A stretch of 64,000 nucleotides of DNA. It comes from Leptolyngbya subtilissima AS-A7 (GTDB lineage: Bacteria > Cyanobacteriota > Cyanobacteriia > Phormidesmidales > Phormidesmidaceae). Shown here piece by piece: positions 7,583-15,353 of this stretch. Under the pieces are notes generated by a model. The model was given only the letters and a program-made list of their open reading frames with translations. It did no database searches and was not told where the DNA came from. The stretch's first letter is position 1. Each line of letters opens with the position of its first letter. Location: assembly GCF_039962255.1 (NCBI RefSeq), contig NZ_JAMPKY010000002.1, forward strand, positions 372,001 to 436,000. Direction: 5' to 3'. Both the position numbers and the translations under genes were made by a program.

Positions 7583-10058
7583 TGGCAGGTTCGAGGTCTA
7601 CGGGTTGAGCATTGGGGGCCTGGGATGCTTCGGCAGCGGCACTACTGGCCGTTGCGACGGGTTGGTTTTCGGGTACATCTGTTCGGGGGGGCAGGGTGCC
7701 GAGTTCTTCGATCAGCTTGGCCTTAGCTTGCCCAGCTGCTTGAACCTCTTCCTGCACATCTCGAACAGTCGCCACCGCTGCGTAAAGGGTGCCTACGGTG
7801 TCGTCTACCTGCTCTATCCCGTCTAGAATGCGCTGGGTTTTGCGTCGGGTGGCATCACCAGCACGGTGATTCTCGCTGAAGCGGGGCATGGTCAGAGCAT
7901 CGACTACCTTGCTTTCCCGCAAAGAATTGCCGATTTTGCCCGTGTTGTTGGCGGTGAGTTCGAGTAGATCGGTAGTGGAGTCGGTAATATTGCGAATCGA
8001 CCAGATGACGTTGCTGGCGCTCTGGTAGATGCGGCTGGCCTTGGTTAAAGAGTTGCCGATATTGGTGGCCAGTTTCTCGCCTAAAGCCGCGTTGATGGCG
8101 GCTTTAACTTTTTTGCCCACCATGGCGTTGATATCGAGGGGATTACCCGCTTCGTCGTCGATGCCCACGGTATCGAGCAGCAGGCTGATCATTTCGCCTA
8201 GGGTGGCGCCTACATCGCGGGACAGGTAGTAGGCGTTGTGGAGGGTAGTGACCAGAGTTAAGGCATTAATTGCTTTCTGAAGCTGTGTGGATTTCCACGC
8301 TTTTTCAGCGTAGTTTTGCATGGTTCTTAGGTATGTCAAAACGCCCGCATCACCAGCTGCACTGACACCACCCAGGGCCTTCGTCAGCTTTTCGTCCAGC
8401 TTGTCTAAGCGGTTATTGATAGGGGCGTTGCACCGGCAGGGGTTATCAGTCGGTGGCTGCGATGGCGGCGGCGTCTTGGGTGGCTCTGGGTTAACAAAGC
8501 TACTGGGGTCGGTGGCATTGACCTTAGTGCCCTGCGGAACTTTAGCTACCAATGGCGGGGCCGTGAGCCACCAGGGCAGACCGCCTGCCTTTTTCTCTTC
8601 GGTGACCGTCTCGCCTGGGTTGATAGTTTCGCCATCGGGCGTTTTGACTGGGCGCGGGCTAACCAGCGGCCTGGGGTCACCCATAGGAACTGAAACTTCG
8701 TAGCCGGTGGCAGTTTTGGTGACGGTGGTGCCGCTGGGAAGGGTGGCGGTGCCACCTACAGGCACGTTGTCGGGGGTCGCGTCGGGAGCAGGGTTACCGG
8801 TGGGGCTGCCATCAGGGGCGATCGCCCTTTCGGGAGTGGGTATAGGCGCCGGGGCTACCCTGCGATCGGGCGGGCGATTAGGCGCCGGGTTGTTGGGTTC
8901 AAGCTCTGGGGTAGGAGCTGGCGGGGCAGCTGGGGCAGCTGGGGCGGCTGGAGCCGTGGGTGGCAAGGGAGAAGGATTAAATTCGCCACTTGGCGGCGGT
9001 GGTGCACTGCGCTGCGGTCGTTCGGCGGGGGTAGATACCGGTGGCCCCTGGACATTGCCACCGGTGTCTGGGGCTCCATCCACACGAGTGACAGAGGTTA
9101 TGGACGCTGTTCTGTCTGCATTCCAGACGGTGCCACCAACGCCAGTGAAATACCATTCAGCCCCGGCCTGGGTCGAGCAGGTTGACCCAGGCCCAGGCTC
9201 AGGAACTGAAGTGGCGAAAATCTCAGCTCTTCCTCCCCCTGGAATCGTGATAGTTCTAATTCCACCTATAGGCCCGCGGGCTCTAATTGACTCGTTACTC
9301 CCTTCACCGTTTGTAAAACTTACTAAATAGCAAACGCCAGCGCTTTGACCTCCGGTAAACGCAGGATCTCCATAAGAAGTTTGTGCCTCTCCAGTGACTT
9401 CACTATTGGACTGAGGCGGCGGAACTTCTTGGCATCGGGGGTCATTCACTCCGGCCGACCATGCGTTAAAGCATGCCCAGCGCTTATACCAGCCAGGCTT
9501 TGCGGCAAATTCTTCAGGCGAGTCTTTGATCCCGGTGACGGTTCCCAGACCACGGCCAACAGCTTGGGCAGCTCCGCCCCCAATACGCTCTACTGGAGAG
9601 AGAACTTGACCCAGAACATACGCTCCCACTAACCCGGCTGCTCCGCCCCCAATTGGGCCAAGGCCTGGCCGGGTGCCGGGGATGTTTGCAGTCGGCCTGG
9701 GGGCCGTGGTGGGCTGCAATAGGTTCTGGTTCCACGTCCGTGGCCCAACACCCCCTTTACCGGCTGCGGCTTGAGCGCTAGGAGGAACCGGGGCACCACC
9801 AACGCCAGCACCAGCGGCCCGAGCAGCGGTTCCTCCTTTGCCTGCGATCGCCTCTTGGCTGGGGGTTAGCCCTAACCTCTTCTGTGCCTCTATTTCAGCA
9901 GCTCTAGCTCGCAGGCTAGCGTTAAGCCCCTCAGTCTGGAAATTGCTATAGGTAAAAGGGCCGATGTTACGGCGAGCTGCCTCGGCGGCAAAGTGGCGGG
10001 GCGTAAAGGTGCCCCATTCATTAGGCGGCCTGGGCGGTGGCGGTGGGGTGATAGTCAT
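7569..10058 (-). CDS. Large Pro-rich minor-virion / tape-measure-like protein
   Basis: This 829-aa protein starts with a poly-Pro stretch (MTITPPPPPRPP). A Gly/Ala-rich hydrophobic segment follows at about 135-165, which could cross a membrane. Next comes a Cys-containing region and two long Pro/Thr/Ala-rich linkers (about 330-530). The final 300 residues are helical and begin at a CRC motif, with segments such as TLVTTLHNAYYLSRDVG and NTGKIGNSLR. From memory, this last domain recurs in large hypothetical proteins of other cyanobacteria. The domain plan suits a membrane-penetrating or tape-measure protein of a particle. Function is inferred. Confidence 0.5.
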   Translation of the reverse strand: MTITPPPPPRPPNEWGTFTPRHFAAEAARRNIGPFTYSNFQTEGLNASLRARAAEIEAQKRLGLTPSQEAIAGKGGTAARAAGAGVGGAPVPPSAQAAAGKGGVGPRTWNQNLLQPTTAPRPTANIPGTRPGLGPIGGGAAGLVGAYVLGQVLSPVERIGGGAAQAVGRGLGTVTGIKDSPEEFAAKPGWYKRWACFNAWSAGVNDPRCQEVPPPQSNSEVTGEAQTSYGDPAFTGGQSAGVCYLVSFTNGEGSNESIRARGPIGGIRTITIPGGGRAEIFATSVPEPGPGSTCSTQAGAEWYFTGVGGTVWNADRTASITSVTRVDGAPDTGGNVQGPPVSTPAERPQRSAPPPPSGEFNPSPLPPTAPAAPAAPAAPPAPTPELEPNNPAPNRPPDRRVAPAPIPTPERAIAPDGSPTGNPAPDATPDNVPVGGTATLPSGTTVTKTATGYEVSVPMGDPRPLVSPRPVKTPDGETINPGETVTEEKKAGGLPWWLTAPPLVAKVPQGTKVNATDPSSFVNPEPPKTPPPSQPPTDNPCRCNAPINNRLDKLDEKLTKALGGVSAAGDAGVLTYLRTMQNYAEKAWKSTQLQKAINALTLVTTLHNAYYLSRDVGATLGEMISLLLDTVGIDDEAGNPLDINAMVGKKVKAAINAALGEKLATNIGNSLTKASRIYQSASNVIWSIRNITDSTTDLLELTANNTGKIGNSLRESKVVDALTMPRFSENHRAGDATRRKTQRILDGIEQVDDTVGTLYAAVATVRDVQEEVQAAGQAKAKLIEELGTLPPRTDVPENQPVATASSAAAEASQAPNAQPVDLEPANATP

Positions 10059-10060
10059 AT

Positions 10061-10369
10061 CTAGTCAACCTTAAAAGCAGCAGGAATTTCGACATCACCT
10101 AAAGAGTCGGCAAACGTCCAAAACTTTTGAGTCGTGGCCGTTAGATAATCCTGGTTAATTGGAATGCTGCTACGGGTAATTTGCCGAACCTTTTTATCGG
10201 ATGTTCGAACGATTGAATAGTCAACTACTGGCTGAAGATAAGCCCCTTCAGTCTCTTCATACTCTTTAGAGCCATAAAGGCGCTGAAGCAGAGAGTCTAC
10301 CCAAACTTTCAGTTTTTCAACTGTGTCAATAGCTGCGGGGAGATCCGTTTCGCGATTAAAATCAGTCAT
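10061..10369 (-). CDS. First gene of the virus-like operon, unknown function
   Basis: The ATG at 10369 is preferred over the TTG immediately before it, giving 102 aa. The product is acidic at the N-terminus, helical in the middle and has no membrane segment. It ends 2 bp before the 829-aa gene starts. A palindromic region precedes it, so the operon promoter is probably just upstream. No family recognised. Confidence 0.5.
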   Translation of the reverse strand: MTDFNRETDLPAAIDTVEKLKVWVDSLLQRLYGSKEYEETEGAYLQPVVDYSIVRTSDKKVRQITRSSIPINQDYLTATTQKFWTFADSLGDVEIPAAFKVD

Positions 10370-10383
10370 CAAAAAACCTGCCA

Positions 10384-10461
10384 GATTGGGGGTGAGATTT
10401 CACCTCAATCTTGCCCTAAACCATTCGGTACAACCAAGCAAAAATAGACCTAAAATTAGGC
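10384..10461. promoter_or_regulatory. Candidate operator region of the virus-like operon
   Basis: Two palindromes lie directly upstream of the first operon gene: GATTGGGGGTGA paired with TCACCTCAATC (10384-10410, one bulge) and CCTAAAATTAGG (10450-10461, perfect). They are suitable binding sites for a dimeric repressor. No repressor gene is visible in the window part of the element. Confidence 0.4.
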
Positions 10462-10506
10462 AAGTATTATGCTTTCACCCATAAACCCCTTACTCTTCAA
10501 TGGTTT

Positions 10507-10566
10507 GGCGGCTTTATACTGAGGTCTGCAAAACCTCCACCCCCGGTTCGAATCCGGGTGTCGCCT
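10507..10566 (+). pseudogene. D-arm-less tRNA-Cys(GCA) copy, attachment-site scar
   Basis: The 3' part is an intact tRNA-Cys: anticodon stem GAGGT/ACCTC around loop CTGCAAA (anticodon GCA), T-arm CCCGG-TTCGAAT-CCGGG, and acceptor 3' strand TGTCGCC plus discriminator T. In place of the D-arm there are 8 nt (TTTATACT) after GGCGGC at 10507-10512, which still matches the tRNA-Cys 5' acceptor strand. Normal length would be about 71 nt; this is 60. The simplest reading is the distal att site of the element on its left. The preserved GGCGGC might instead mean a deletion within a second tRNA copy. Confidence 0.7.
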
Positions 10567-11304
10567 TAACGGTAAAACGAGAGCCAAATGGGCTGTATTT
10601 GCAGACTAACTTCGCTTTTGCAAAGACAAAACCAGTTTAGGTTCTCAAACTATTGGGCAGACAGTTTTGCCTCTATTTTGGCTGGCGACGATCCATCGAG
10701 CTTACAGAAGATGAGCTTTAGCGCCTCTTCACAGAGTTTTCGGTAATTTGGAGGGTTAGCTCCAATCTCTTTATTAGTGAGCCCTTGGACGACGAGGTCA
10801 ATACTTTCTGCTTCGCAAGAGGTTATACCGCTGCGTGCAAACCTCACTATTTCAGGATTAGCTCGCAGCGCCACCGGCTTAGACGATAGGTGCAAACACA
10901 ATGGCCCTGGCGGCCAGAGTGTGGAAGTGTTTTGATCAGGCAGCTTGTCTGAAAGGCTCAGCATCTACCGGCAGGCAGCGAAGTACTCGCCTGGGGTTAG
11001 CCATAAGTGACTGCTTAAGGTCGTACTTGTCGAGTTTGAGCGATCGCACCAAAAAGCGACTGTAGCGAGACCTCCACAGCTCTACTCATTCGCAATACCT
11101 CCTACCGTGAGGGCAAAGTGTACCCGTTCGAGGTCTATGCCTGAATGAGGGCAAAGGCTAAATTGCCATTGACGTCATCGAGCAAAGTTGTGAGTCCGCC
11201 ATGCTCGATGCGGTAGTTGCCCTGTGTTTCTTCTCAAGGCGCCCGCGATCGCGTTACAGGAAGGCTAGCACCAACCGTAAGCTCAACCAACCAATTGATT
11301 AAGC
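10567..11304. other. Gene-poor junction between element and chromosome
   Basis: Apart from the LuxR-like remnant described separately, I see no credible gene. Several HIP1 sites are present. The stretch looks like decayed DNA between the tRNA-Cys scar and the first intact chromosomal gene. Confidence 0.4.
10650..10964 (-). pseudogene. Decayed LuxR-type HTH regulator fragment
   Basis: The last 55 residues resemble the LuxR/FixJ DNA-binding domain: AESIDLVVQGLTNKEIG corresponds to the usual E..VL.LVAQGLSNKEIA. LKLIFCKLDGSSPAKIEA corresponds to the usual LK.IFRKLGVSSR..A. The recognition helix between them (ANPPNYRKLCEEA) is degraded, and no receiver domain precedes it. It is best read as a remnant of a response regulator next to the integration scar. 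It is unlikely to bind DNA. Confidence 0.35.
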
Positions 11305-11757
11305 ATGGAACCGTCAACGATGAAACTTTCCGCTGAGCTATCAGATCAAATTACTGAAAATCAGCCTTCTCAACCCGTAATGCTGATCTATTACGCGGCT
11401 GCAGTCTTCTTTAATCTCTGTTTGACCGCTCAAGTTTTAACGGTAGGACTGGCTTACTTTTATAACCCCACCTGGTGGAATCTCCATGTTTGGCTAGTGC
11501 GAGGCTATGGTGGGCTGTCTTTGTTCTTGCTAGTCGGAGCTTGGTACCTACCTCTACCGCAGCGCATTAAGGCTCTTGCCACAGGTTTGCCCGTTCTTCT
11601 AGGACTGCAATTTCTAACCATTCATTTTCAAATGCCGTTTTCAGCGCCAATTCCCCTCGCTGTTTTGCATCCCTTGATTGGATTTTCGCTATTCTCAGCT
11701 TCCACTACGTTGGTGCATCGTATGAGGCATATTGTGTGGCCTCAAACAGCAACCTAA
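11305..11757 (+). CDS. DUF6220-type four-helix membrane protein
   Basis: This 150-aa protein has four hydrophobic helices (about 24-50, 62-84, 91-108 and 116-138). Features typical of DUF6220 proteins are the RGYGGLSLFLL segment, the LPVLLGLQFLTIHF segment with a buried His, and a conserved HPLIGF before the last helix. An alternative ATG lies five codons downstream. The family is small integral membrane proteins of unknown function in bacteria. It is the first intact chromosomal gene after the tRNA-Cys scar and appears monocistronic. Confidence 0.7.
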   Translation: MEPSTMKLSAELSDQITENQPSQPVMLIYYAAAVFFNLCLTAQVLTVGLAYFYNPTWWNLHVWLVRGYGGLSLFLLVGAWYLPLPQRIKALATGLPVLLGLQFLTIHFQMPFSAPIPLAVLHPLIGFSLFSASTTLVHRMRHIVWPQTAT

Positions 11758-11871
11758 ACTCTTAATCCTATGGAGAAGAGAGTTGCTTTAAAGTATTTTG
11801 GCCAGCAGAGATTTCTGCTAGCCAAAATTGCTATCCGACTGCATCTACCACCCGGACTTATTGATAGGATG

Positions 11872-12303
11872 CTAGTCGCCGCCAACGCTAATTGGGGTGC
11901 CTACAATGTCGGCTCCGGTCAAATTGGCATTGAGGAATGATGCTCCAGTCACCTCAGCAAAGTAAAGGGATGCCTCGGTTAGATTAGCCTGGTCAAAAGT
12001 AGTATTTTCGAGCAGGGCGTTGGTCAAAAAAGCTCGGGTGAGGTTAGCACCAGTCAAGTCGGCACCGCTTAAGTCAGCCCCTTCTAGGTTGGATTCTAAG
12101 AGAGTTGCGCCTTCTAAATTAGCATCGCGCAGGTCAGCGCCAATTAGGTGAGCCTGGGTTAGATTGGCCCCCGACAGATCGCAGCTCTGACAGAGGTTGG
12201 TTTCAAGTAGCTGCTGTACGTGGGCTGGGTTTTCGGCCTGAGCGGGTAGACCCATTGCTAACGAAATAGCGACTGCGGTCCCAGCGAGTAGAGTAAATTT
12301 CAT
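11872..12303 (-). CDS. Secreted pentapeptide-repeat protein
   Basis: This 143-aa protein has a Sec signal peptide (MKFTLLAG then a hydrophobic core, cleavage probably after AQA at about residue 23). About 20 A(D/N)LXX pentapeptide repeats follow, which fold as a right-handed beta-helix. A CQSC motif lies just before the repeats. Ribosome site GGAGG precedes the ATG. Such exported pentapeptide proteins are abundant in cyanobacteria and are found in periplasm or thylakoid lumen; the molecular role is unknown. Confidence 0.85.
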   Translation of the reverse strand: MKFTLLAGTAVAISLAMGLPAQAENPAHVQQLLETNLCQSCDLSGANLTQAHLIGADLRDANLEGATLLESNLEGADLSGADLTGANLTRAFLTNALLENTTFDQANLTEASLYFAEVTGASFLNANLTGADIVGTPISVGGD

Positions 12304-12577
12304 GGAGGCATCCTCCGATATATGGTGGTCAGTGCCAGCGCTACATTGTTGGCCCTAGCTGATGGGAGTAGCTTGCTATTACCCCTCAAATCTCGCGTGC
12401 AGTCTGTTTTAAGCAGGGAGGGGAATTGTGTTGCAGCTATACCCAAACTGTATCGGTGGCCTTAGCCCTTGCCATCGGCAGTAAGATAGGTCTTGCGCCT
12501 GTGCTACCCCTCGATCGTAGCCCTTTCTCTAAGCTGCTGGGGCAGGATATCCGTATTGTAAAGATCGTAATTTACCC

Positions 12578-12985
12578 ATGTTTACCGTCATTCACCAGCT
12601 CACCTCCGCCCAGGTTGAGCAGCTTCACCAGATGTATTTGCAGGAGTGGTGGAGCAACAAACGAGCCTTGGCCGATGTGTCGCCCCTGCTGGCCAACAGC
12701 GACCTACTCTTTGGTCTGTGGGACGAGGAGGCGCAGCGGCTGGCAGGCTTTTGTCGAGTCCTGACGGACTGGGTGTATCGGGCGATCGTATTCGATGTAA
12801 TCGTAGCGGCAGACTATCGAGGGCAGGGCTTGGGGGCAGAGCTAATCGAGCATGTCACCACCCACCCCCAGCTCGCCCAGGTGGAGTGCATTCAACTGTT
12901 TTGCACCCCCGAAATGCAGCCCTTTTACGAGAAATATGGCTTTGGTCAGGCGGAGCAGCTGTTGATGGTGCGGCCTTGTGGGTGA
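12578..12985 (+). CDS. GNAT-family N-acetyltransferase
   Basis: This 135-aa protein has the GNAT fold signature. A central strand (FDVIVAADY) is followed by the acetyl-CoA pyrophosphate-binding loop RGQGLG at 81-86 and a helix. The C-terminal strand-helix includes FYEKYGF. It presumably transfers acetyl from acetyl-CoA to a small-molecule or peptide amine; the substrate cannot be told. It is divergent from the pentapeptide-repeat gene, with about 270 bp between them that hold no other gene. Confidence 0.85.
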   Translation: MFTVIHQLTSAQVEQLHQMYLQEWWSNKRALADVSPLLANSDLLFGLWDEEAQRLAGFCRVLTDWVYRAIVFDVIVAADYRGQGLGAELIEHVTTHPQLAQVECIQLFCTPEMQPFYEKYGFGQAEQLLMVRPCG

Positions 12986-13035
12986 AGTAAGGAGCAGGGA
13001 GTGGGAGGCGTTGGAGTTCGCCGACGCGAATGAGC

Positions 13036-13989
13036 TTAGCGGCTGGAACTCTGCAAGATGGTAGGGGCAGGGCAGAGAATTTCTAAAGGCTCTTGGGTGC
13101 GGGGATGGGGAAGAGTTAGATGGTAGGCGTGCAGATGGTAGCCAATGTCGCCGGGGACGGGAACTCTGCCAGTTTCAGACGGTTTAATCGGCAGCGGTAG
13201 GCCGCCGACCCCATAGAGGGGATCCCCGATGAGCGGAAACCCTGCCGCCGCTAGGTGAATGCGAATCTGGTGGGGCCGCCCGGTGCGAATGGTGACTTCT
13301 ACCAGGGTGGAATTTACATTGCGCTGGATAACCAGACCCTCGCTGTAGGAGGGTAGACCAGTGGGTGAAGCCGCGTACACATACCCCAACGCTGGGTGAT
13401 CGACTTTGCCAATGGGGGTTGTGAGGGCGAACTTGTCGGGCAAGTCGCTGACCCCAATTAGGGCTCGATAGGTCTTACGAATAGGGTGTGGGGCCTGGGG
13501 ATCGTGGGCCGTTGCGGTCGAGTCGCGCAGCTGGCGACTGAGCACAGCACGGGCCAGGGGCGATCGCCCCAGCAGCATTACCCCCGACGTTCCCCGCCCC
13601 AGCCGATGTACCGGAATAGGCGGGTTGTCGGGATAGCGCAGCCTGAGCTGGTGCAGCAGCGTATGGGTGAGAAACCCACCGCCAGGCAGCACCGGCAGAC
13701 CCGATGGCTTAGCGATCGCCATCAAATCCTCATCCTCATACAGCACCTTAAACTCCAGCGGTGCCTCCGGCTCCTCCCACGGAGGCCGATGGTAGTTCAG
13801 CTTGTCCCCCGCACTGAGGCGATCGTCGGAGGCTAGAGCAATCCCGTCTTGGCGAATTTGGCCAGCTGTGATGCGATCGCGCCATATCGCCCGGCTAAAG
13901 TACCTGTAGCGATTGCTATAGAAGTCGAGGACGGAGAGTCCGGCTTCGGTGGGGGTGATGCGATCGGTGTAAACCCATCCTTGATTCAT
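13036..13989 (-). CDS. RluA-family pseudouridine synthase with altered catalytic motif
   Basis: This 317-aa protein begins with an S4-like RNA-binding region (about 18-66) and continues with the RluA-type catalytic domain (about 78-305). The RluA motif normally reads HRLDxxTSG, with Asp attacking the uridine C1'. Here it reads HRLGRGTSG at 128-136, so Gly replaces the catalytic Asp. The downstream motifs RKTYRAL, TGRPHQIRIHLA and GDPLYG are intact. From memory, cyanobacterial and plant relatives with HRLGRGTSG exist, so this is probably a divergent subfamily and not a random mutation. Whether it isomerises uridine in rRNA/tRNA or only binds RNA is open. Confidence 0.85.
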   Translation of the reverse strand: MNQGWVYTDRITPTEAGLSVLDFYSNRYRYFSRAIWRDRITAGQIRQDGIALASDDRLSAGDKLNYHRPPWEEPEAPLEFKVLYEDEDLMAIAKPSGLPVLPGGGFLTHTLLHQLRLRYPDNPPIPVHRLGRGTSGVMLLGRSPLARAVLSRQLRDSTATAHDPQAPHPIRKTYRALIGVSDLPDKFALTTPIGKVDHPALGYVYAASPTGLPSYSEGLVIQRNVNSTLVEVTIRTGRPHQIRIHLAAAGFPLIGDPLYGVGGLPLPIKPSETGRVPVPGDIGYHLHAYHLTLPHPRTQEPLEILCPAPTILQSSSR

Positions 13990-14055
13990 ACCAGTTCCGT
14001 TGCTACGAATCCCTTAGACGATGCATCGCTGCGCGGATGCACCCTACGAGACACC

Positions 14056-14766
14056 TTACACCAACCGCTTCAACCGCTCCTTTGCATCAGCCCGGAGCTG
14101 CTTCACCCGCCGAAACAGCTCCGTTCCGGTGTGAATGTAGCTCTCCTCATAGCTCATCGTGAAGCGATCGAGTTCATCTAGCCCATCCTCCAGCAGCCCC
14201 AGACAGTGGTAAATATCCGCCGCCACCCCCGCCATACTCGCCGGATTCGCCATCGAGTTAAACTTGCTCTGGGCCTGCTCCAACCAGGTGCGGCCCTGCT
14301 CCAAATACGTCATAAACCCTTCCATCAGCTCATCGTCGAAGGGGTCAGCCGACAGCTTGCGAATCTCCGTTTTTAAGGGCGACATGATTTTCCCTACTAG
14401 CCTGTCTACCGGGCCGTAAACCAGCTTTAGCCAGGCATCTTCCCGCGCCTCAGACGACTGCGTTGCCTCGCGAGCGTAGCGATACACCGCCTGCATATCC
14501 GCCGTGCGCTTCGTCCGATTAGCGGCACTCTCTATTGGATCAGCGGCTACAAACCCCTGGCGCTGCTGGTCATAAACCGTGCGCCGCGACGGGTCGCCAA
14601 TGACTTCGTAGGCAATGTTGATGCGAGCAATGCGATCGTGGGACGCGCGATCGCTCTTGCTGTCAGGATGATACTCCTTAGCCAGACGACGATAGGCGCG
14701 CTTAATCTCCGCCTGGGTCGCTGACTCTTGAACCTCGAGGGTTTGGTAGTGGGTCTCGTTTGCCAT
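14056..14766 (-). CDS. J-domain (DnaJ-type) co-chaperone
   Basis: This 236-aa protein has a J domain at about 5-72 with the HPD tripeptide (33-35) that stimulates Hsp70 ATPase activity. It lacks the Gly/Phe and zinc-finger regions of DnaJ, so it is a type III J protein. The C-terminal 150 residues are helical and probably bind a specific client or partner. It lies 66 bp from the RluA-type gene on the same strand and may be co-transcribed with it. Confidence 0.85.
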   Translation of the reverse strand: MANETHYQTLEVQESATQAEIKRAYRRLAKEYHPDSKSDRASHDRIARINIAYEVIGDPSRRTVYDQQRQGFVAADPIESAANRTKRTADMQAVYRYAREATQSSEAREDAWLKLVYGPVDRLVGKIMSPLKTEIRKLSADPFDDELMEGFMTYLEQGRTWLEQAQSKFNSMANPASMAGVAADIYHCLGLLEDGLDELDRFTMSYEESYIHTGTELFRRVKQLRADAKERLKRLV

Positions 14767-14774
14767 AGAGACAT

Positions 14775-14860
14775 TTTAGGGGAGGGAGGGGGTGGGGGGT
14801 AAGGGGTAGGGGGTGGATGGGTAGGGAGTGATGGGGTGGGGGGGTGATGGGGTTAGGCTA
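14775..14860. repeat. G-rich short-period repeat tract
   Basis: An intergenic tract of about 85 bp is made of degenerate GGGTGGGG / GGGTAGGG units. Similar tracts recur at 23929-23960, 24940-24975 (complement), 27745-27800 and 28038-28125 (complement). They resemble the short tandemly repeated sequences known from cyanobacterial intergenic regions and have many G-runs that could form quadruplexes. Confidence 0.55.
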
Positions 14861-15302
14861 GGGACTGGTCAATGAAGGTTTGCCAGGTGGGGTTGGGGTG
14901 CCAGATGCGGTGTAGGTCGGCCAAGGCAAGGGCGGGATCAACCTCCAGGCGGAGCACGCGGTAAAGATAGACAAAGGCAGAGACGCGCATATTAAGAGCG
15001 CAGTGAACCAGGACTTTGACGTCGCGGTTGCGATCCATCACTTTAAAGAAGATGGCCAGATCGGCTGAGGTTGGCGCTTCCCACACCACCGGAATGTGAA
15101 AGTAGGTCATACCCAGGCTTTTCACCACTTCTGCTTCGTTGGCAATGGCGTTGTCGGAGGTGGATAACGCCAGATTAACCACGACTGTATAACCGGCCTC
15201 GGCTACCGCCTTAAACTGCTCGGCGGTAGGCTGCCCGGCGGTGCCCAGGGTGGGCGAAAGGGCCAGGTAGTTACGGATAGCCTGCAAAGAATCAGCGGTC
15301 AT
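14853..15302 (-). CDS. Tyrosine-phosphatase-like protein (DUF442-type)
   Basis: This 149-aa protein has the dual-specificity-phosphatase-like fold of the DUF442/beta-lactamase-hydrolase-like family: SPTLGTAGQP at 16-25 and the P-loop-like HCALNMRVS at 100-108. Canonical phosphatases have C-x5-R; here Cys101 and Arg106 are separated by only four residues, as I recall for this bacterial subfamily. The Cys and Arg are present, so a catalytic role is plausible, but phosphatase activity should not be assumed. It is divergent from the thioredoxin-like gene across 51 bp. Confidence 0.75.
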   Translation of the reverse strand: MTADSLQAIRNYLALSPTLGTAGQPTAEQFKAVAEAGYTVVVNLALSTSDNAIANEAEVVKSLGMTYFHIPVVWEAPTSADLAIFFKVMDRNRDVKVLVHCALNMRVSAFVYLYRVLRLEVDPALALADLHRIWHPNPTWQTFIDQSLA

Positions 15303-15353
15303 AGCCAGATCCCTCGGTACGATAAAGAAAACTCACCCTGGAGACTTCATCCC

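Larger units (their letters stand above)
1..10566. mobile_element. Right part of an integrated virus-like element in tRNA-Cys
   Basis: Everything left of the tRNA-Cys scar looks like one foreign module. It has a + strand FtsK/HerA-like ATPase, a convergent minus-strand operon of twelve genes with overlapping or closely packed ends, two adhesin/fibre-like products and a long Pro-rich putative minor virion protein. None of the genes to the right of the scar is phage-like until 32 kb. The 3' part of tRNA-Cys at the right edge is what a tyrosine-recombinase integration would leave at the distal end. The left end, the integrase and the intact tRNA are outside the window. The provirus reading is inferred from gene content; no terminase, portal or tail-tube gene is visible in this part. 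Confidence 0.6.

Noticed and set aside
8707-9330. Open frame of 207 codons on the + strand, Gly/Ala-rich
   Set aside because: Exact antisense of the Pro-rich linker of the 829-aa protein; Pro codons read as Gly on the other strand.
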